Source: Branchiostoma floridae
Taxonomy: Eukaryota > Chordata > Leptocardii > Amphioxiformes > Branchiostomatidae
Reading direction: 5' to 3'
Assembly (NCBI RefSeq): GCF_000003815.2
Contig: NC_049996.1
Coordinates: 879,005-909,637 of the forward strand
DNA: 30,633 nucleotides
The notes beneath the pieces are model-generated. The model searched no databases. It worked only from the letters and a program-made list of their open reading frames with translations, and was not told the origin of the DNA. The position numbers were made by a program, and so were the translations under genes. This document shows, piece by piece, positions 27,442 to 30,633 of this stretch (its first letter is position 1; each line of letters begins with the position of its first letter).

Positions 27442-28218
27442 AATCATTGGATCCAGACGAATTTTCAACCGGATGAAGACCAATCAAGCTAAAGGGCACG
27501 GTTACATTCGTCGTAGGTCGTCGTACGATTTTGATGTCGTAGAATTTTGAAGCGGACTGTGACAGAACCGACCATCTACAAGGATCTAAGACAGTCTTTT
27601 TATCAACATGCTATAGATCTGAATTTGTACAACACATACAATGTTCTCGATCAGTTTACGATCCTACATGTACGACAACCGCACGACCAATGTGATCGCG
27701 CCCTGACTGTTGAACGACTAAAACTGGATTTTGATAATCCATGAATTAATTTAATATGATCTATGCTGCTGAAATATGATTTGAAAGAGGACAGAACTTG
27801 CAAAAAGTTACGAAATATATGTCTTTGTCAATGAATATCGTTTAAACTACTGTTTGATAAGTTACAACCAAACTGTACTGAATGATTTATGAAAATTGCC
27901 AGAAATTTCCACACTATATGATACGTTTCAAAAATTGTAACATTGTGATTTCTACTAAACGTTGTGGGCCATAAAGGGACAATAACAATTTAATAAGTGC
28001 AATCTTGTCCTCGTATTCTATGGCCTCTTCGATCGATGACCATGGTAAATTCCTAATTGATGTCAACCTTACAGTTTTGACAGTAGCTAAACAGTCCTAT
28101 ACGAGAATGACAGTGACTGCCACATAGGGCACATCTGTAGGCTGACTCATTCTCATATTAGTCTCAATTATAGTCGAATTTTTCTCAAAGCTGAGCCTCG
28201 ATTTTCTGCTGTTTCTTA

Positions 28219-28427
28219 GAGTGTCTGCATGTTCTTTTACGTAAGGCGTAGGCAGCCTATATTTTTTATTTCCCGTAATTGGTAGGGAAAGCCATGCTAT
28301 CTACGTAATTCGTAGCGAGGCGACCAAATTTAGCGTAATTGCCTTCCTTGATTTAGCGTGGTACGTAGGGGGTTCTTCTGAATTCACCGTAAATCGTTGT
28401 CGGGACCCCCCCCCCATGTAGACCCTC
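28219..28427 (+). mobile_element. Miniature internally deleted relative of the AGGGTCTGCATG element
   Basis: It starts GAGTGTCTGCATGTTCTTTT and ends CCATGTAGACCCTC. It keeps the CGTAAGGCGTAGGCAG, CGTAATTCGTAG and CACCGTAAATCGTTGTCGGG subterminal words but lacks the whole central part, leaving 209 bp. It has diverged from the two large copies. Confidence 0.75.
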
Positions 28428-28914
28428 TTTTTAGTGTACTGTGAGTAAACGTAGTCTTGGTTCGTATTTTAAAAGCCTCGCGTTAGAACGAGCTGTCGTC
28501 GAGTATTATCCCTCGAACATGTGTTGTTTATAAGTCCGTATTACGCGAGGTTTGGCTACAGTTGCGTGAGTATAAGCTTCCACGTGGCCTTTTCCCCCTG
28601 GGGAATTCTTGAGACAGAAGGTAAGAAAACTTGACGGATGACTGTGTCTGGGTGAGGACACACGTGTCAAGTTTGGACGTGATCAGTAAACTAAGTACAG
28701 CTCCCATCTTGTGGGAAAGAAAGCATGTGGTCTCAGAACATAGTTTTGGTATCATACTCCAATTATGCCTTGCCATTTGTTACAATGCATAAATATGCAA
28801 CTTTTATGGGCGCAAATCCAATAAAGAAACAGTTTTTCTAGAGATGTTTTACATTCTAGTCAGTAATCAATTAAAAATTGTACCAAATCCAACTGGTGAA
28901 TCGATTTTATGACA

Positions 28915-29093
28915 TCTATATAGCTGCACTTATTTACTATCCGCAAGAGGCGCTCTTCTGTACTGCACCGACTGAGCCGCATCACTCAGGACAGACAAAC
29001 GTACACGTCCGACAAGCGATCGAGTGCTGAAACCTTCCGACCCAATCCTGTCAGAAATACACAAGCTTTCATCTCAAATCTTTTCATATCAGG
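28915..29093 (+). promoter_or_regulatory. Possible TATA promoter and 5' UTR exon for the gene at 30036
   Basis: TCTATATAG at 28915-28923 is a good TATA-like element. GGACAGACAAACGTACACGT near 28989 resembles GGACAGCACAGACGAACACG near 20229, the other candidate first exon. A possible donor CAG-GTGATG lies at 29094. No coding sequence is implied; weak evidence. Confidence 0.22.
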
Positions 29094-29730
29094 TGATGGC
29101 GATAAAAAGGAATTTATGGTCGCCACAAAAACACCTCCTCACTTTGGGGTCCTTAACCATGTTAATCTCCATAGGCGAAAAATATCTCGGAATCAAAAAG
29201 ACCGACCCATCGTCAATGCGCACTGAACTCAAGAGATATTTGAAACTGTTGTTTGTATCAGGACTTGAGCACAAACCACATGCATAAATATTATGCAACG
29301 GAGCACCCAACCTTGCTAACCCGAACGGGGGTTTGTGATAGACTAGTAGCTGTGTTTGGGGGTCTTGTTCTTAGACAAAAAAATGATTGGCATGTGATCA
29401 ACTTTTGGGTAAGGGTAGAGTAGATTAGAATTGAGTAGAGTTCCTCAGTTGAGTAGGAGTTGTCACTCAACCGCTCCTCTTGGCTTTGCTGATAGTTCAG
29501 TTTCATGGATGTGTTATTAAAAACATTATGATTGTGTACCAAAACGAAGGTAGTAAATTTATTGAACAAAGCAGTAACGATAATTATCATATTTTCTTTA
29601 ATTGATTGATGAATGATTTCTTCCTTGTGTTAGGATCAATATCGTAATCAACTGCAGTACTCCCCCTTTCCAACAGATGGCACTGTGGTAGTATTTATGG
29701 CCTCTACATTATAATGATCATGATCAGTAG

Positions 29731-29775
29731 TGTTAGTGATAATGATAATGATAGTGATAATGATAATGAGAGTGG
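29731..29775 (+). repeat. Microsatellite (GATAAT)n
   Basis: Imperfect GATAATGATAATGATAGTGA runs. No gene is seen from 29300 to 29840. Confidence 0.75.
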
Positions 29776-29847
29776 CGGGGAGAAGTTAGAAGCCTGTAAT
29801 ATGTAAAAGCCATTAAAAAGTGATAAAATCGTGAAATTATACAATGT

Positions 29848-29994
29848 TGACGTCATCCTTTATTCATCACAGGTTTGCGATAGTAAAACCTATACTGGGT
29901 TAGTGCATTTTAAGTGCACCGTCATTTTGTTTCCAATGATGCTAAGGGGTGAAGTATAATGGAAACACATGACGTCATTTTTACAGGTTTGCGA
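29848..29994 (+). promoter_or_regulatory. Two perfect CRE palindromes in a direct repeat
   Basis: TGACGTCA occurs at 29848-29855 and 29970-29977. Each is followed after 5-13 bp by ACAGGTTTGCGA, so a larger motif is repeated about 122 bp apart. Both lie within 190 bp upstream of the signal-peptide exon. CREB/ATF binding is inferred from the octamer alone. Confidence 0.4.
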
Positions 29995-30035
29995 ACGAAA
30001 AGGAAAAAAATCAACTTTTCGTTTATGTCCTACAG

Positions 30036-30108
30036 GAAGAAGATCGTGCCGTCGTCATGACAACGTGGCTGGTCGTGTCCCTCTGTCTCTTCGGACTGGT
30101 CTTAGGAG
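30036..30108 (+). CDS. Signal-peptide exon of a second small secreted-protein gene; continues beyond the right edge
   Basis: The acceptor TATGTCCTACAG ends at 30035. ATG at 30057 opens MTTWLVVSLCLFGLVLG, a hydrophobic signal peptide, and the exon ends TTAGGAG before donor GTAGGA at phase 1. The gene at 16905 has the same plan: 5' UTR acceptor about 21 bp before the ATG, a signal peptide of 17-18 residues ending in a small residue, and phase 1. The two peptides share LCLFG / SCLFG cores, which suggests a paralogue. The rest of the window (30109-30633) holds intron sequence with no second exon that I can support. Confidence 0.6.
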
Positions 30109-30633
30109 GTAGGACTTTTTCAACGATCCCTGTGTCCTTCTTTTTAAGTACTAATCTTTATTTGTCTCATATACTTTAACTGTTGAATAAGGTACCTACT
30201 CCACGCCTCCCGATCTCAGATTTTTTTCAGTTTGTCTTTTTTTTGGTAAGCAGCGGAAGACGAAGCTTTTCATTTTTTTGTCAGTAATCGTTTTTAGTGA
30301 AGCTGACAAGGCTGAAGCAACAATGACTTGTTCAACTCCGAACTGCAGCTAGGTGTCGCTGCTGTAGTGTGAAGAATGCGGTCCCAAACGTAACAGTTAC
30401 TGAGTTTACATCTCCCTGAGCTTTACGGTTGAAAAACGCAGGGTAGCTTAAAAACACTTTGTTGTGTACACAAAAAGAAAGAAAACTTCGTTATCCAGTG
30501 ACTTACCAGTCTGATTATGCTATTTATATCAGTATAAATCAGTCATGAACCTATTGGAAGAACAGAGTAAGTTCGTTTACACATGTTTTAAGAGGAGGGA
30601 TGAAGCGTGTAGAAGTAGATATAAGTTAGACAT

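Noticed and set aside
29024-29287. 87-codon frame before the second secreted-protein exon
   Set aside because: It has no ATG at its start and no recognisable family; a 5' UTR exon in part of it is as likely.

Overview
This is an intron-rich animal nuclear genome segment with dense non-autonomous transposons. It is most likely from a lancelet (Branchiostoma). The basis is intermediate similarity of the two conserved genes to vertebrate proteins, short to moderate introns, and repeat types I associate with amphioxus, such as the hairpin element ending ACTGTAAATGCA and tRNA-derived SINEs. The genus is an inference; that it is a metazoan is clear from the genes. Nothing prokaryotic is present.

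Layout. (1) Positions 1-4818, minus strand: the first five coding exons of BBS9 (PTHB1, a BBSome subunit), running off the left edge. Its introns hold a 0.85-kb inverted-repeat transposon and other repeats. (2) Positions 4819-6209: an intergenic stretch shared by two head-to-head genes, carrying one tRNA-derived SINE. (3) Positions 6210-14211, plus strand: a complete eight-exon SRP68 gene (signal recognition particle 68-kDa subunit, 577 codons plus stop), with its 3' UTR probably ending near 15045. (4) Positions 16905-17861, plus strand: a three-exon gene for a small secreted protein of about 84 residues that I do not recognise. (5) Positions 18000-29800: no convincing coding sequence, but many repeats, including two 1,208-bp copies of one element facing each other as a giant hairpin, a three-unit tandem repeat, hairpin MITEs, and an insertion flanked by a 13-bp duplication. 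(6) Positions 30036-30108: a second signal-peptide exon with the same layout as the first secreted-protein gene, probably the start of a paralogue continuing off the right edge.

The most striking feature is in SRP68. The last 73 bp of exon 7 plus the first 16 bp of intron 7, including the GTAAGT donor, are repeated in tandem ten more times inside intron 7 (89-bp period). The exonic part differs between copies only at fourfold-degenerate third codon positions. The 5' half of exon 6 with its 3' splice site is likewise duplicated upstream in intron 5. The same gene thus carries an array of decoy acceptors before exon 6 and an array of decoy donors after exon 7.

BBS9 (cilium) and SRP68 (secretory targeting) are unrelated in function. 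Their head-to-head arrangement suggests a shared promoter region and no more. The two secreted-protein loci look like a small gene family interrupted by transposon insertions.
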